A DNA stretch of 64,000 nucleotides from Limnanthes douglasii subsp. nivea (Eukaryota; Streptophyta; Magnoliopsida; Brassicales; Limnanthaceae). The notes beneath the pieces were generated by a model. The model had not been told where the DNA came from. It ran no database searches and worked only from the letters and a program-made list of their open reading frames with translations. Position numbers and translations under genes: made by a program. Below, in pieces: positions 1-11,404 of this stretch (the stretch's first letter is position 1; the number at the start of each line of letters is the position of its first letter). The DNA lies in contig JAUPFV010000001.1 of assembly GCA_036936605.1 (NCBI GenBank), positions 166,990,643-167,054,642 of the forward strand. Reading direction: 5' to 3'.

Positions 1-75
1 CTACAATCTTCATTTTCACTCTCTCTAGAAATACGACTATATTCAAAACCAATTAAGAATTCTTCAAACTTAACA
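1..75 (+). repeat. 3' end of the 5' LTR of element A copy 1
   Basis: The first 75 bases match 11240-11314 of copy 2 almost exactly. The LTR is taken to end with TTAACA at 75 because a primer-binding site follows directly. The LTR start lies outside the window. Confidence 0.65.
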
Positions 76-93
76 TTAGCGACCATAGTGGGA
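76..93 (+). other. Primer-binding site of element A copy 1
   Basis: The bases TTAGCGACCATAGTGGGA follow the LTR end. The antisense elements B and B' carry a related site (TTGGCGACCA...GTGG type) directly inside their LTRs. This form is familiar from Tat/Ogre elements primed by an arginine tRNA; the tRNA identity is inference. Confidence 0.6.
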
Positions 94-165
94 TATCGCA
101 AGGTACCTAGATTGAAAATTTAAAACTAGAAAATAAGAGATTGGTAGCTAGAAATATTGATTGTA

Positions 166-1680
166 ATGGATCAGGAAAGAGCAAGAACTGATCCTACAAC
201 TCATGAAGCAATTGAGGACATTTTATAAGATTTACACATGGAAGACGTTAAAGGTGATAGTCAAATTCCAGAGCAGCATGATCAGTCTAATATTAAAAAT
301 TAAATAAATCAATTGTAAGAAAATAATTGTTTAAATAATGAATACGTTAGAAGAGAACAACAAATTCATTATGGTAGGTTGAGATCCAAAGTACGTCTAG
401 TGAAGAAAAAAAGAGTTGGAAAATCAATCTTATAAGTTTTAAACTACTCATCGAGTTCGAATTGATCATAAGAAATTGCGTTTTCAATCAGACAAAAATA
501 AATGTTCTTCTCCAAAGGAGAAGAAGGATAAGTATCGATATATCACATTCAGTGATAGTGAATTTCTAGCTCGAATTTTGAGGCTAATTCGTTTAAACAA
601 AGGAGATACCGAGATTCTATGAAAAGAGAGGAGAGTTGATATCGAAAGTCAAGAAAAATTATAAGCCAAAAAAGAATATTGAACCTCGAAATGTGGGAGG
701 AGCTTCATGGCATGAAGGTAAAATGTCTAACCTGTACATCGATACGACATATCAAAACTTTTATGCGGTTATTGGAGCCGGGGGGTGATCAATACATGCA
801 AGGAGTATATTGGAGAAATTGTCCTTTGTCTGCTGAAATAAGGTCAATTTCTTTGCCAAGGCGTTTTGATATTTCAAAAGTAGAAAATTTTGATGAAATG
901 CAAGATTTCGATAATCATATTGAGCAGTTAATATTTATATGATAAATTTCGAGGACGATGAAAGATTGGTGCGCAGAGCTTTTTCAAAAACTTTCAAAGT
1001 TTGTGAGAAGCAAAGAAATATGAGCTAATGGTGATACAATATTACAGTGTAAACAAAACACTAAAAGATTATAGAAAGCGTTTTGTGTTAATAAAAGCAG
1101 GGTTGGATGATTGTGAAGAGCTAGTTGTAATGGAAGATTTTAGGAAAGAATTGTTGTCAGGTGATTTAGCGAAGCAGAAAAAACGAAGGGCATTAACTTT
1201 TGGAGCATTAACTTTTAGAGTTCAATGAGGAACAAGTTCAATTCAAAAGAGTTCAGGGCAGTCATTTTCTAGTCAGGGAATTCAAGGTAACACTTCAAAT
1301 TATCAAGCACCACCTCTTTCGATGATCAACAATAATTTGCCTTTTCGAGCAAGGGGGTTTCAAACCCAAGTTGCAGATTACCAATCTTATAGACCAAGGC
1401 CAAATTAGTGGATAAGCCAGATTATTTTGCAGACTTGACTTACAATGTAATTGTTATTTTTGAGAAGTCTAAACGTCATGTAAACTTTAGAAAGTCGGCT
1501 TATATAAACGGACCAAAAGAAGAGTGAAATAATAGGTTTTGCAAGTATCATAATGATATTGGGCACGACACTGCATATTGTATAGTGCGAAAGATATATA
1601 TATATATTGATAGAAAGTGGCAAGTTAGCAGCCTTTATTAAAAAACACAATAGTGGATCAAACAATCTGAGGACGTCAAT
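166..1680 (+). pseudogene. gag of element A copy 1 (broken)
   Basis: A gag start is likely at ATG 166, where the frame opens MDQERARTDPTTHEAIED and then meets a TAA. The conserved gag core appears at about 820-930 as LPRRFDISKVENFDEMQDFD followed by HIEQL, matching the cores of elements B and C. A degenerate zinc-knuckle-like motif CKYHNDIGHDTAYC lies at about 1537-1578. Many stops and frameshifts interrupt the frame, so no capsid protein can be made. Copy 2 shares nearly all of these breaks. Confidence 0.8.
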
Positions 1681-4600
1681 GTTGTAATTTATGAATTCGA
1701 ATTAGAAGCAAGAAAGAGCATTAATGATTCTAGATTCTAAACGTCACAAGTTTTTTGCAGCCTCGGAATATTTAGACGTAGACCAAGATCAGTTAATTCC
1801 GTTAGTTGTAGATGAACTAGTGGTGCAAGGACAATTTCGAAGTTTGTGTGAATATTTTGAATCATTAGCAATTTTCGAATGAGATTCTATAGCTGGCAAT
1901 ACTAATAGTTCCAGGAAAAGACATGTAAGGAGTTTAGCTACTCAAATAGAAGGAATAATATCTTCTCATTTATATGGAAATAATGACACTCTTTTTATCC
2001 ACTTTGATTAGGATGATTTTAGAGGGATAACAAAACCTCATGAAGGCGTAGTTGTTATAGGGGCATATATTGTTGGAACTGAAATTCGACGTGTTTTGAT
2101 AGATACGGTGAGTTCTAGTAAATGTATTGTTTAAGTCTACGTATTATAGGATGTGTAATCCACCTCAGATTTTTTGATCTGACCGTACTATAATTGGGTT
2201 TACAGAAGTAACTTCTCAAGTGATTGGTGAATTCAAAGGTGAGGTGTGTTTGGGAAAAGGTTCTTTCAAGAAGAAGGTCCAAGTCTTATTTATGGTAGTT
2301 GAGTGTCCAACCATTTATAATGCTATCTTTGAGAGATATTGGCTTTCAATGATGTATGCTATTATTTCTACTCTTCATCAATGGTTAAATTATATCATTG
2401 GAGATTGTGTTGGGTGTTCCAAAGTGACCAAAAGGTAGCCAGAGAATGGTATGCAACAACTCTTCGTATTCGGGGCTCTAGTTGTGACGATCAGATAACT
2501 GAATAACAACTAGGAGGGTTGACCTCGAATTAAGAGGGAATATATGATCCTAGAAAAACCCAGGGTTCTTTTAGTGAGTGAGAATATCGAGGAGTATACT
2601 TTTTCTAATGGGAAGACTTTACGAATATGGATGTTATTGTCACCTACTTTGCATGATTGGTTGTTACAATTCTTGTTCGATAATTTGGATGTTTTTGCTT
2701 GTAAAACAAAAGATGTAGTAGGTGTTCCACCTAAAGTAATATGTCACAGCTTAAATCTGAGGATCAAGCCTGTTATTCAGAACATACTAGGTTTTTCTAT
2801 GGAGAAATCATAGGTTATTGTGGTAGAAGTGGATCGTTTATCTAGGGTCGGACATATTCGGGAGGCACAATCTTCTTTATGGACTGTTAAACATAAAATG
2901 GTGGATGTGTGTTGATTTCAAATATTTGAATCGTGCATGACCTAAAGATTCGTTTCATATTCCTCGAATAGATCAGTTGGTTCATTATACTTTAAGGAAT
3001 AAAATTCTCTCTTTTATGGATGCTTTTGTAGGTTCAACTACATTCAGATGGATCCAACAGGTCAGGAGACTACTATGTTTATCACTGATCGAGGATTAAA
3101 TTGTTATAGATTCATGTCATTTGGTTTGAAGAATGCTGGAGAAACATACCAGAGATTGGTGAATAAGGCATGTGCTTCACAGATTGGAAAAAACATGGAA
3201 GTCTGCATTGATGATATGTTGGTTAAAAGTCAAGCAGATTGTGAACACTTGAAAGATTTAGAGTAAACCTTTTTGAATTTAATAGTCATCAAATTAAAAT
3301 TGAATTCAGAAATATATACTTTTGGTGTAAGGTCAATTAAGTTTCTAGGGTATATCATCAGTGGAAAAAGGATAGAAGTTGATCCTGATCAATTGAAAGC
3401 CTTGGCGTCAATATATTCCCCTCGAACAACAAAGAAGGTGCAAATTTTGACACGAAGGTTAGTTGCACTCAATCGATTTATTTCTCGATTTTCTAACAAG
3501 TGTGTTATTTTCTTTCAAGTTTTACAAAGGAAAATAGAGTTTTTGTGGACACCAGAATGTGAAATGGCTTTTTTAAGTTGCATTCATGGATATTACTACA
3601 GGAAATTCCTTTGATTTTGATGCGATCATAACAATGTAAATATGCTGAAGAAGTGTTTGTCGCTCCAGAGATAGTTTGAGGAGACTAGCGGTCTGACATA
3701 ATATATTTTTTGCTTTGAGGTGTTTTAACTCAAGATATTAAAGAAACTCAAATATTTAGATACAATTCTCATTGTTATAGAGTTTTAGATGGAGTGTTAT
3801 ATAAGAATTTAGTAATCATACCACTGTTAAGATATTTGGGTGAACAACAGTCTCAAGAGATTTATTTGAGTTACATGATGGGGAAGGTTCAACTAATATT
3901 GGGTTTAAGTCTTTGACACTAAGGGTTTTATTGACATATTATTATTGGCCTTCGATTATAAACGATGTTATAAATTTAGTTCGAGGCTATGATACCAGCG
4001 GTACCACTTACTTCTATATCTGAAGCAACATCCTTCAATAGGTTGCGGATAGATTTAGTACGACCATCACCTATGGCTTCTGTTGGGCGTCAAATGATTA
4101 TTGTAGTAGTGGATTATTTTTTGAAGTGGAGTGAATTTAAACAATTATCTGATACAAGAGCCAAGAATGTTATAAAGTTCATTATGAATAATATATGTTG
4201 TCTCTTTGAAGTTCCTCGACATATTACTACAGACAACGACCCTCAGTTTAACAATATAGAAATGACTTATTTTTGCAATTTGAGGGTTATTACACAGAGT
4301 TTTTAACACACTGTCATCCTCAAGAAAATGGCCAAGTGGAAGTAACTAATAAGTCTATTTTAGATGGCTTAAAGAGATATTTAACAGGTGATGTTGGGAA
4401 ACGACCTAATTATTTGCAAGAGGTGTTGTGGGCTTATGGAACGAATCATAGAGAGGATATTCAAGAAAATCATTTTGCCTTGGTGTATGTAATAGATGTT
4501 GTAATTCATGCTGAATCAACTTTACCTTCTTACAAAAAACTTCATTATTCATAAGAGCCAAATGAAGAGGCAAAAAGAACACATCTTCACTTAATTGAAG

Positions 4601-4879
4601 AGAAAAGGGTAATAACGCATTAAAATTCGACTCATTATCAAGCTTCGATGAGGTGCTGCTATAATTTGACAGTAAAATGGATAGAGTTTAAAGTGGGTGA
4701 TAAGGTCTTGAAAGGTATTTATCCACAGAATGAATAAGCGGCTTGGGAAGATGGCTCTGAATTAAGAGGGTCCTTATGTGGTAGTGGAGTGAGTCAAGTT
4801 AGGTCCATACCACCTTCACGATGAAAAAAGGAGACTTGTACAACACCCATGGAATATTGAGCACTTGAAACTATATTGA
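1681..4879 (+). pseudogene. pro-pol of element A copy 1, lacking RNase H
   Basis: The protease active-site region reads IDTVSS at about 2100 where IDTGSS is expected. The domain tail GEFKGEVCLGKGSFKKKVQV follows from 2226. RT pieces lie at 2544-2813 and 3048-3266, with CIDDMLVKS where the catalytic motif is normally YIDD, and at 3273-3614. After about 3600 the sequence passes within about 100 bp to the integrase zinc-binding region (LHDGEGSTNIGFKSL), so RNase H and the second RNase H are missing. The integrase core shows D (IDLVRP), D (TTDND) and E (PQENGQVE). Pol ends at the TGA at 4877-4879. Several stops and frameshifts make it non-functional. Confidence 0.85.
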
Positions 4880-5134
4880 GAGTAATTGTTTCTTTCTTTT
4901 TTTATTTTTTATTGTTATATTATTTTACTATGTCTATATAAGTGGCATACTATTTCCTCTCCTATTGGGCCCGGGAAAGTTTTAATGAGGTGTCACATTT
5001 ACATTCACAGCTATTAAAAAACAATTCTTGGCCAATGATTATTTGAGAAAAAATAATTTTTAGTTATGTTGGGAATTACACAAAGAATGATCATCGTTGG
5101 GGTAGTTAACAAAAAGTAATTTACGTAAATATTT

Positions 5135-5430
5135 TATTTGAGGTATTGTACGCTCATTTACAACACATATTTGAGGTTATAATATTATTTAAGGTGTTAT
5201 AGGTTCTTTTAAAGCACATATTTGAGGTCATGATTAGATTTGAGGTACTATACATTCACTTAAATGAAAGATTTGAGGTAATTGTTTAATTTGAAGTGCT
5301 AACGTCGTTTAAATACACTACATGATTCAAAGTGCTAAGGTCCTTTAAGCGCACTCTTTGATTCGAAGTGCTAACACTCTTTAAACGCACTATTCTAGTT
5401 AATAACAAAGTTTGAGGTGTTAAGGCGTTG
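5135..5430 (+). repeat. Degenerate TTTGAGGTGTTA-type repeats between pol and antisense ORF, copy 1
   Basis: Seven or so imperfect units of about 35-55 bp each carry a TTTGAGGT(G/A)TTA or TTCGAAGTGCTAA core followed by a TTTAAA...CAC segment. The tract lies between the end of pol and the antisense ORF and recurs in copy 2. Confidence 0.6.
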
Positions 5431-5552
5431 TTTTTATAGTGGATAAATAGCACATGAAATTTAAAGCTGGCTAATAATTGAAGAATTATTAAAAGGAAGT
5501 GTTCATAGGATATAAGTTCGGGAATTACAAAAGGAGTTTAAGTGTCAAGTGT

Positions 5553-7174
5553 TTAAGCACTTACAAAAACAGTAAACAAATAGTAACTAGTGATTTCACA
5601 AAAACAAGGAAAAATAAATTCAATTTTATAATCCTCTTGATCTTCTTGAGTAGAGTGATCTGAGCTTCCTTCCGATGAGCTTTTTTCTTGATCAGAAGTG
5701 CCTTCATCTTCTTCTGACTCAGTATCTTCAGAAGAGTCTTCGGGTACTGGGTCAAGTGCTTCAATTGCATGAATTTCATGGGAATTAGTTTCCACAAACC
5801 TGATAGATCTGCATTTGGAAATGCTACATGAAATTCACGAAGTAGAGTGATTGTCTTCTGCTTCTCGATATTTTTAACAAAAACAAGGATGTTGAGACCA
5901 CTTTGAGTTTTGGCAGCCTTCAAAGCAAGAAATTTGTCTTCTTCAAACGTTTTCTTGAGTAATTCCATCTCATGAGCTAGTTTCTTTTTTTCCTCCCCAC
6001 TTATGTAAAATGACTCTTGTTGAGATGAATACTTCTTTTGTTCTCGGATACCTCTCTTTCATGTTTGGTCTTGAGCTTAGTTAGCTTAGCTTGATGAGAA
6101 GTTTTCAGATCCGTTGTTTCTTGTTCATGAATAACTCTCAAATGGCATTTGAGTGATTTTGAGATCTGCTTCGAATTGGCAGTATGACTTTGACATCAGT
6201 TGCTAGTAATCTCTTCACATTGTCGTCTAGGTTTGGGGGTTCCATCAAATCTTCTAGGGCAACAGTATCGGAAGAGATTCTCCATAAATGATTTTTGATG
6301 AAATTTATGAGTATATGTAACTAATTAACCCACGCATTCTCTGTCCAGGTAGCCAGCTTGGCAAAGATGTCTTTGGAAGTCTTCATGTGAGCTTTGTACA
6401 TCCTCAAAATTCTTGTATATGGTACCAATACATATAAACAAAAATAATTGACATATAAGTCATGAAAAATAGAAGAAAAGAAAAAGAGAACTTAATGATA
6501 CTTCTCTAGATGAGGTTAAGTTTTGATGGGTTCTCCTTCAATATTTCCTTACCATTCTCCCATGCTCTGGAAATAAAGAAGAACTTTTGTTTCAAGAACT
6601 TGTTAGCTTCAAAAAGATCATCAATTATCTTGAAATCATCTCCAAGAGTCAGATCATATAATGATAATACTGGATTTTTTGAAAGACTAGTCAGGCAATG
6701 AAGTCTTTAATGGAGAGAGGAATCTTGCTCGGTCTAGAAGCCATAATCACTTAGAGGAGCTTGAACTCATAAATTTAGTATTTCTTGTGTTGCAAACAGG
6801 TCAAGGAGCTTGGAGTACTCCACTATCATTGGGTCCAGTGTGAATTGAAGTCCTCAATTGATGATCTCATGATAGACCACCAATTAATCTGATCCACAAG
6901 AAAGTACAGTCTCTCCTCTTACTCGTAATCAAAGCACCACATTGTCTGGCAGCCCCATAGTTTCCTTAGTCGTTCGGACAGTTCTTGACTGTAATATTCA
7001 TATGTCACATTCTTCAATGACATGATATATTCGAAGAGGACTCATTTTAAGTTTACACTTAGAGTGGCAGCAACATCTTCAGGAAGTTCAATAGACTATT
7101 TCTTTTTCCTTTCTTTTTTATCTGCTGCCACCTTCTTTGAAGCATCACCATCGGTTTCAGAAGTAGCATCTCTT
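5553..7174 (-). pseudogene. Antisense additional ORF (aORF) of element A copy 1, 5'-truncated
   Basis: On the minus strand this region encodes pieces of one long protein. The C-terminal part reads VPEDSSEDTESEEDEGTSDQ and is very acidic and serine-rich. It is preceded by a lysine/leucine-rich part (5968 downward), then by FAKLATWTENAW and, at about 6743, MASRPSKIPLSIKDFIA. The part near 6800-7000 (GLPDNVVL, GLQFTLDPMIVEYSKLLDLF) resembles the 'putative gypsy type transposon' (Transposase_28-like) proteins encoded antisense in Tat elements. Frameshifts, stops and perhaps one intron (about 6380-6510) break it. The upstream end and promoter found in copy 2 are missing because the duplication stops at 7174. 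Confidence 0.6.
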
Positions 7175-7267
7175 AAAAGAACCTAAAAACAAGAAGAAAA
7201 GAGGTTCATTAGTTATCAAGTATTTGAAATTTACATAGCCTCAAATATCAACTCTTAAAAGTTCTAT

Positions 7268-7513
7268 ATGATCAAAGTTCTCAATTGGAACATTGGAGGG
7301 ATTGACATCAAGGATTCTTTATGCATGCTAAGGTCTATTGCCCTCAAAGAAAATATCAAATTTCTAGGTATCCAGGAGCCCTTAATTAAATTTTATAACC
7401 TCATGATCCTTAATCAATCTCTTTATTGGCTCATCATGGTGACATTAGCTACTGGATTACGGTTATCAGCAAATGAAAATCTTCATCAAAGCTTTTTTAC
7501 AATCTTAATCTGA
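7268..7513 (+). pseudogene. LINE (non-LTR retrotransposon) endonuclease fragment
   Basis: The frame opens MIKVLNWNIGGIDIKDSLCM and continues KFLGIQEP. This is the usual N-terminal end of an APE-type endonuclease in plant LINEs: the VLNWNIxG strand, then the LGIQEP strand with its catalytic glutamate. Downstream similarity fades into stops, and no reverse transcriptase follows. Either a 5'-fragment of a LINE or a heavily decayed copy remains. Confidence 0.6.
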
Positions 7514-7893
7514 TTCGAGCTTGGTGTGTCAAAACAGAGTGAGTCTATAATTGTAAGTTGTTTGCATAAAAGTTCTTCTACCTATTCTCCATTCTGCTAT
7601 CCACATAAATTTTTGAATCTAAGATTGACCATAATTAAAGCTTAATTGAAGCCTTCTGTTGGATCTTCCTTTCATCATTTTCTAATTGAAATTTGATAGC
7701 TTCTACTTACATTCTGTCGAACACTTCATATGCCTTTTTATGTTCAATTCTGATTGTGGAGTTGACCCTTCCAAAGTGATTATTCTTCTTCTATATTTCA
7801 GAATCTTTCTTTGTTTGTGCATAGGAATACGTATATCATTTGGCTCACTCCATTTGGATTCCAAACTGGCATTTTTTCACAAATTCAAATATG

Positions 7894-8009
7894 CGAAAGC
7901 ATGTTAAATGCAAACAGAAGGACTGTACCGGTAATGGCTTTTACTTAAACTCGAAAGCATCTGAAATGCAAACAAAAGGACTATACTGGTATAGGCTTTT
8001 ACTTGTCTT
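7894..8009 (+). repeat. 58-bp tandem duplication
   Basis: Two head-to-tail units start with CGAAAGCAT at 7894 and 7952. They share AAATGCAAACA...AAGGACT and GGCTTTTACTT with a handful of substitutions. Confidence 0.7.
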
Positions 8010-8259
8010 CGTATACTACATTTTCTATTTTTAATAATAACTTACCACAATAATTTTATAAAAGTGAAAAGTAGGCTACATAATTAAAATTTAAAAAGGA
8101 AAAGAAACCCAAGGAAAATTTGAAGTGACGCGAACTGTCGAATGCAACGGTGGCAGTCACCGCACACGACCTTTATTTTTATAATATTTTTTACTATTAA
8201 AGAGGGATTTATTTCATCACTAATAAAAAGAAAACTAGAAAATTTGTAGTGGTACCATC

Positions 8260-8475
8260 TTACGATGTTTTGAAGTTTTTTTTTTCTTCTTCGGAGGGAA
8301 CCCGCAGCCGCTACTCAAAGTGCAATGAGTGCACAGAGGGTAAACTCTCAGTCTGACGCGATAGCCTGCAAACCAACGCCAGAAAGTAAACCACATAAAG
8401 TGACAGGCTCAGCCGAGAAAATATATGTAGATGGACTCGAACTCATGACCTTCTGGTCATAAGAATACCATAATT
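8260..8475. repeat. GC-richer dispersed-repeat-like segment
   Basis: This roughly 200-bp segment is clearly richer in GC than its flanks. It has no reading frame and no visible terminal repeat. Its texture (counts of CGCAGCCGCTACTC, GGACTCGAACTCATGACC) is that of a dispersed plant repeat, but no family can be assigned. Confidence 0.35.
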
Positions 8476-8479
8476 GTCG

Positions 8480-9640
8480 TGAGTTGTATTAAAATTAATT
8501 AAACTATATTATTTCTTATAATTATATTTTATCGAGTTCAATTTAAAATGAGATGAAAATATAAGGTCATAGATTATTATGAGTAACAAGAAAAAAGATT
8601 TAAAAAAACATTGTTGCATTTTATGCAATAATTGTATTTTAAATTACACTAGTTATTAACTTTTTTTATTTTTTAACTTTTTGAGTTTTGAATTTCGAAT
8701 CAAATTATTAGATTATTATAACTGTAAAATTTCAAAATAATATTTAAATAGCTATATTTTTTTATTAGCTAACCGATAAAAGCATAAAAAATAACTTAAT
8801 ATATTAAATAAATCTATAAGTAGAATATAAATTTAAAAATATAGAAGTTTTCTCAAAATTTAAAAAGATAAAAATAATATTTTTTTGAAAAAAAAAACAG
8901 CAAACAATTTAAAAGATAGATATAGCTAAAAAATAAAGAAATTCATAGAGATAGATTTATAACATGTTTGGTGGAATTTGGATTCATATATACTTCTTCC
9001 CTAAAAATGAAGACATTGTTTTTTTCGAAGCAATTGGTTCATCGACCACTACAACTACTTGTCTTTTATGATTTGTCGAGTGTTGATGTTCAGCCGTCGC
9101 ATGTCAAGGCAAATTCATGCACTTTTTTTTATAGATTCGAAAATTTATCTTCATCAATCATGGTTGAATTTCATTTTCAAAGAATAACAGTCGCTTGTCT
9201 AATGTCCAATGTTATTATAAAAATTTCAAATTAGTGTTTGTCTCTCTGTCATTCGAACAATATATCTTTTTTGGTCGACGATGCTCTATTGCATATGTGG
9301 TTTTTTCATAGATGAAACCTAGTTATTTAGGTAACAATGTGTTAGGTCCCTTGTTAATTTGTTCTTTCATTCGGTTAATGTTGTAACTACTGTTATCGTT
9401 TCTTTTAGGCGTCTCTTAATCTATAAATTTCATTACAATGTCTTCTTCGTACCGATACTTTAGTTTTGTTATGTCTGGAATTCAAAATCTCATGATGGGA
9501 TTTAAAGTTAACATGTGCAATCAGTTCATTGGATTTTGTCAAATGATGGCATCGAATGGTAGTCATTTGGAATCATAGTGTCTTCTTTCATCCTCGCTCA
9601 TACGATATCTTCCATTTTAATTTGGCTATCTATATGAGAC
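8480..9640. other. AT-rich stretch, no gene recognised
   Basis: Translations in both directions are full of stops. A frame at 8968-9234 (plus) shows no recognisable domain. Nothing else was identified. Confidence 0.5.
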
Positions 9641-9649
9641 AATAAATCC

Positions 9650-10098
9650 CGAATTTATGCATTTTTTTAAAATAGGTTATGTCGCTTCTACCAAATCATA
9701 ATAATATGGTGGATTTTTTTTTCGTTTCTAAGAATCTCTTTGTGTAGTCCCTCAAACTCTCATTCGGCCTCTGGTTACAATGTATAATACAGTCATCGTT
9801 CTTGCAATGACTTTTGAGCTAATAAATAAATTCCTAAAGACAATCCACAATATCTTGAAACTTTTGTTGCTGCTTGGAGGAACACTTTTGAACCAGGTTA
9901 AAACACTGTCTATAAAAGCCGTATAATAAATTTGTCATCTGCTCTAAACTGATCTATGGGGTTGTCAAGATCATTTTTTCCATTATACTTAGTCATTTTA
10001 TAATTATTGAATTTCGGTGACAGGTCTCCATACAAGATCTCTGGAGCCATTGGAGTTTTGAAGTGAATGAGACTCTCTTCATTAGGATATGGGCTCAT
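9650..10098 (-). pseudogene. gag relic of another Ty3/Gypsy element, antisense
   Basis: Reading down from 10098, the minus strand gives SPKFNNYKMTKYNGKNDLDN, then PIDQF. This aligns with the gag cores of elements B (RFDNTKMEKYDGSKDPDNHL) and C. After frameshifts it continues with WFKSVPPSSNKSFQDI and QRPNESLRDYTKRFLETK, which match the later gag helices of Tat/Gypsy elements. No LTR or pol could be linked to it. It is a decayed fragment in opposite orientation to element A. Confidence 0.7.
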
Positions 10099-11103
10099 TT
10101 TGGTTTCATTATTTTCTTTAAAGTGAGGGTTGATTTGTTATTACATCTAATGTATAGGCCACTACATAGCCGAAGGTGCAAATATGACATTAGTTTGATT
10201 TATTTATTAGTAGATGTGAGGTAGCTGAGTTGTTGGTGCAACATGGTAAAAGTTTGTTTGTGCAATAGTAAGGACTCCGCAAGGGTTATGCTAATTTACA
10301 TAAGAGTGGAAAGGAGGAGTTCTATTGGTGGAACTAGGGCATTATTTGTGTGTATTGTTTGGTAGACTATTCAATATAAGGGAAAATTTTGTTGGTGTGT
10401 TTAAGGGATTTGGCTGAAGTTTGGTTGAGCCTCTTACTAAAGTGAATGATCTCTATGAAACTTTATTTGGACTAATGAACGATCTTGGTGGTCATTCTTC
10501 TGAGGTGGTGAGTTCCTACCACGGTCATTCTATTTATATAAATACACGTGATGCTCAAGGATATTTCATTTCATTATTCTACAATAACAATGACGATTGA
10601 ACATTTTATTCTTGTTAGATGATATTTTATCTTAGTGGTGTTTGACATCATCAACTTTAGGTGTGAAAGTTAGCTTGCATTGTTTTTTGAATATTCTTGT
10701 AGCGTTACTCCCTTAAAATGAAGTTTATGGATCACTCTCTTCTTCATTATATGTCCCATAGATATTCAATTACATATCGCAGGTGCGGTGTTGGGGTTTT
10801 TAGCATGAGTTACAAAGCTCTTAACAGAATGGCTTGCTCTTCTCCAACTTATTTGATTGATAATGAATGTACACATTGTGAACATATAGAGTAGGAAGTG
10901 CAACATGTACATTATGAGGACTAAGTGGTCCATTAGGCATTTATAGATCGACTAGTTGATCGATATAACAATTCAACATTATTGATAAGGATAAGAATTA
11001 TTAGAGCTTTATTTAATTATATTAAAGTTATTATAGATAAATTGTAAAGTTATGAGAGGAAATTAGTATTAATTTCACATATAAAGGACTAATATGCAAT
11101 TTG
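10099..11103. other. No gene recognised; probably includes the upstream half of the A2 LTR
   Basis: No coding frame was recognised. The 5' boundary of the A copy 2 LTR should lie in the right half of this stretch, but no start could be fixed because no second LTR is present to compare. Confidence 0.4.
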
Positions 11104-11314
11104 TCCTTTTTTGTAACTGATTTGGTTAAAGTTTCCACACGCACCTATAAATAAGGGGTGGGGGTTGATGAATAAACGACGACTTTTACTTTCTGAATTA
11201 ACCTCTTACTTTAAATTTCTCTCTCTCTCTCTCTCTCACTACAATCTTCATTTTCACTCTCTCTAGAAATACGACTATATTCAAAACCAATTAAGAATTC
11301 TTCAAACTTAACAT
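11104..11314 (+). repeat. 5' LTR of element A copy 2 (TATA-to-U5 part)
   Basis: The segment holds a TATA box, a CT microsatellite and a 75-bp end shared with the window start. It ends TTAACA at 11314, directly before a primer-binding site. The LTR extends upstream by an unknown length. Confidence 0.6.
11146..11153 (+). promoter_or_regulatory. TATA box of the A2 LTR
   Basis: TATAAATA lies 169 bp before the LTR end inferred here. It is followed by the (CT)n leader, as expected for a U3-R promoter. Confidence 0.55.
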
Positions 11315-11332
11315 TAGCGACCATAGTGGGAT
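11315..11332 (+). other. Primer-binding site of element A copy 2
   Basis: Identical in sequence and position to the site in copy 1, directly after the LTR end. Confidence 0.6.
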
Positions 11333-11404
11333 ATCGCAAGGTACCTAGATTGAAAATTTAAAACTAGAAAATAAGAGATTGGTAGCTAGAAATATTGATT
11401 CTAA

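Larger units (their letters stand above)
1..7174 (+). mobile_element. Element A, copy 1: decayed Tat-lineage Ty3/Gypsy retrotransposon, truncated
   Basis: This block starts inside the 5' LTR, passes a primer-binding site, broken gag, protease, RT and integrase, a degenerate repeat tract, and a long antisense ORF. It stops matching copy 2 after base 7174. The primer-binding site resembles those of Tat/Ogre-type elements. The order gag-pro-RT-IN and the antisense ORF after pol also fit the Tat lineage. No 3' LTR follows. Copy 2 carries the same stops and frameshifts at an offset of 11239, rising to 11289-11291 after an (AT)n expansion, so decay predates the duplication. Confidence 0.85.

Noticed and set aside
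8968..9234. 88-residue plus-strand frame considered as a Copia pol fragment
   Set aside because: No Copia RT, RNase H or integrase motif could be aligned to it in any frame.
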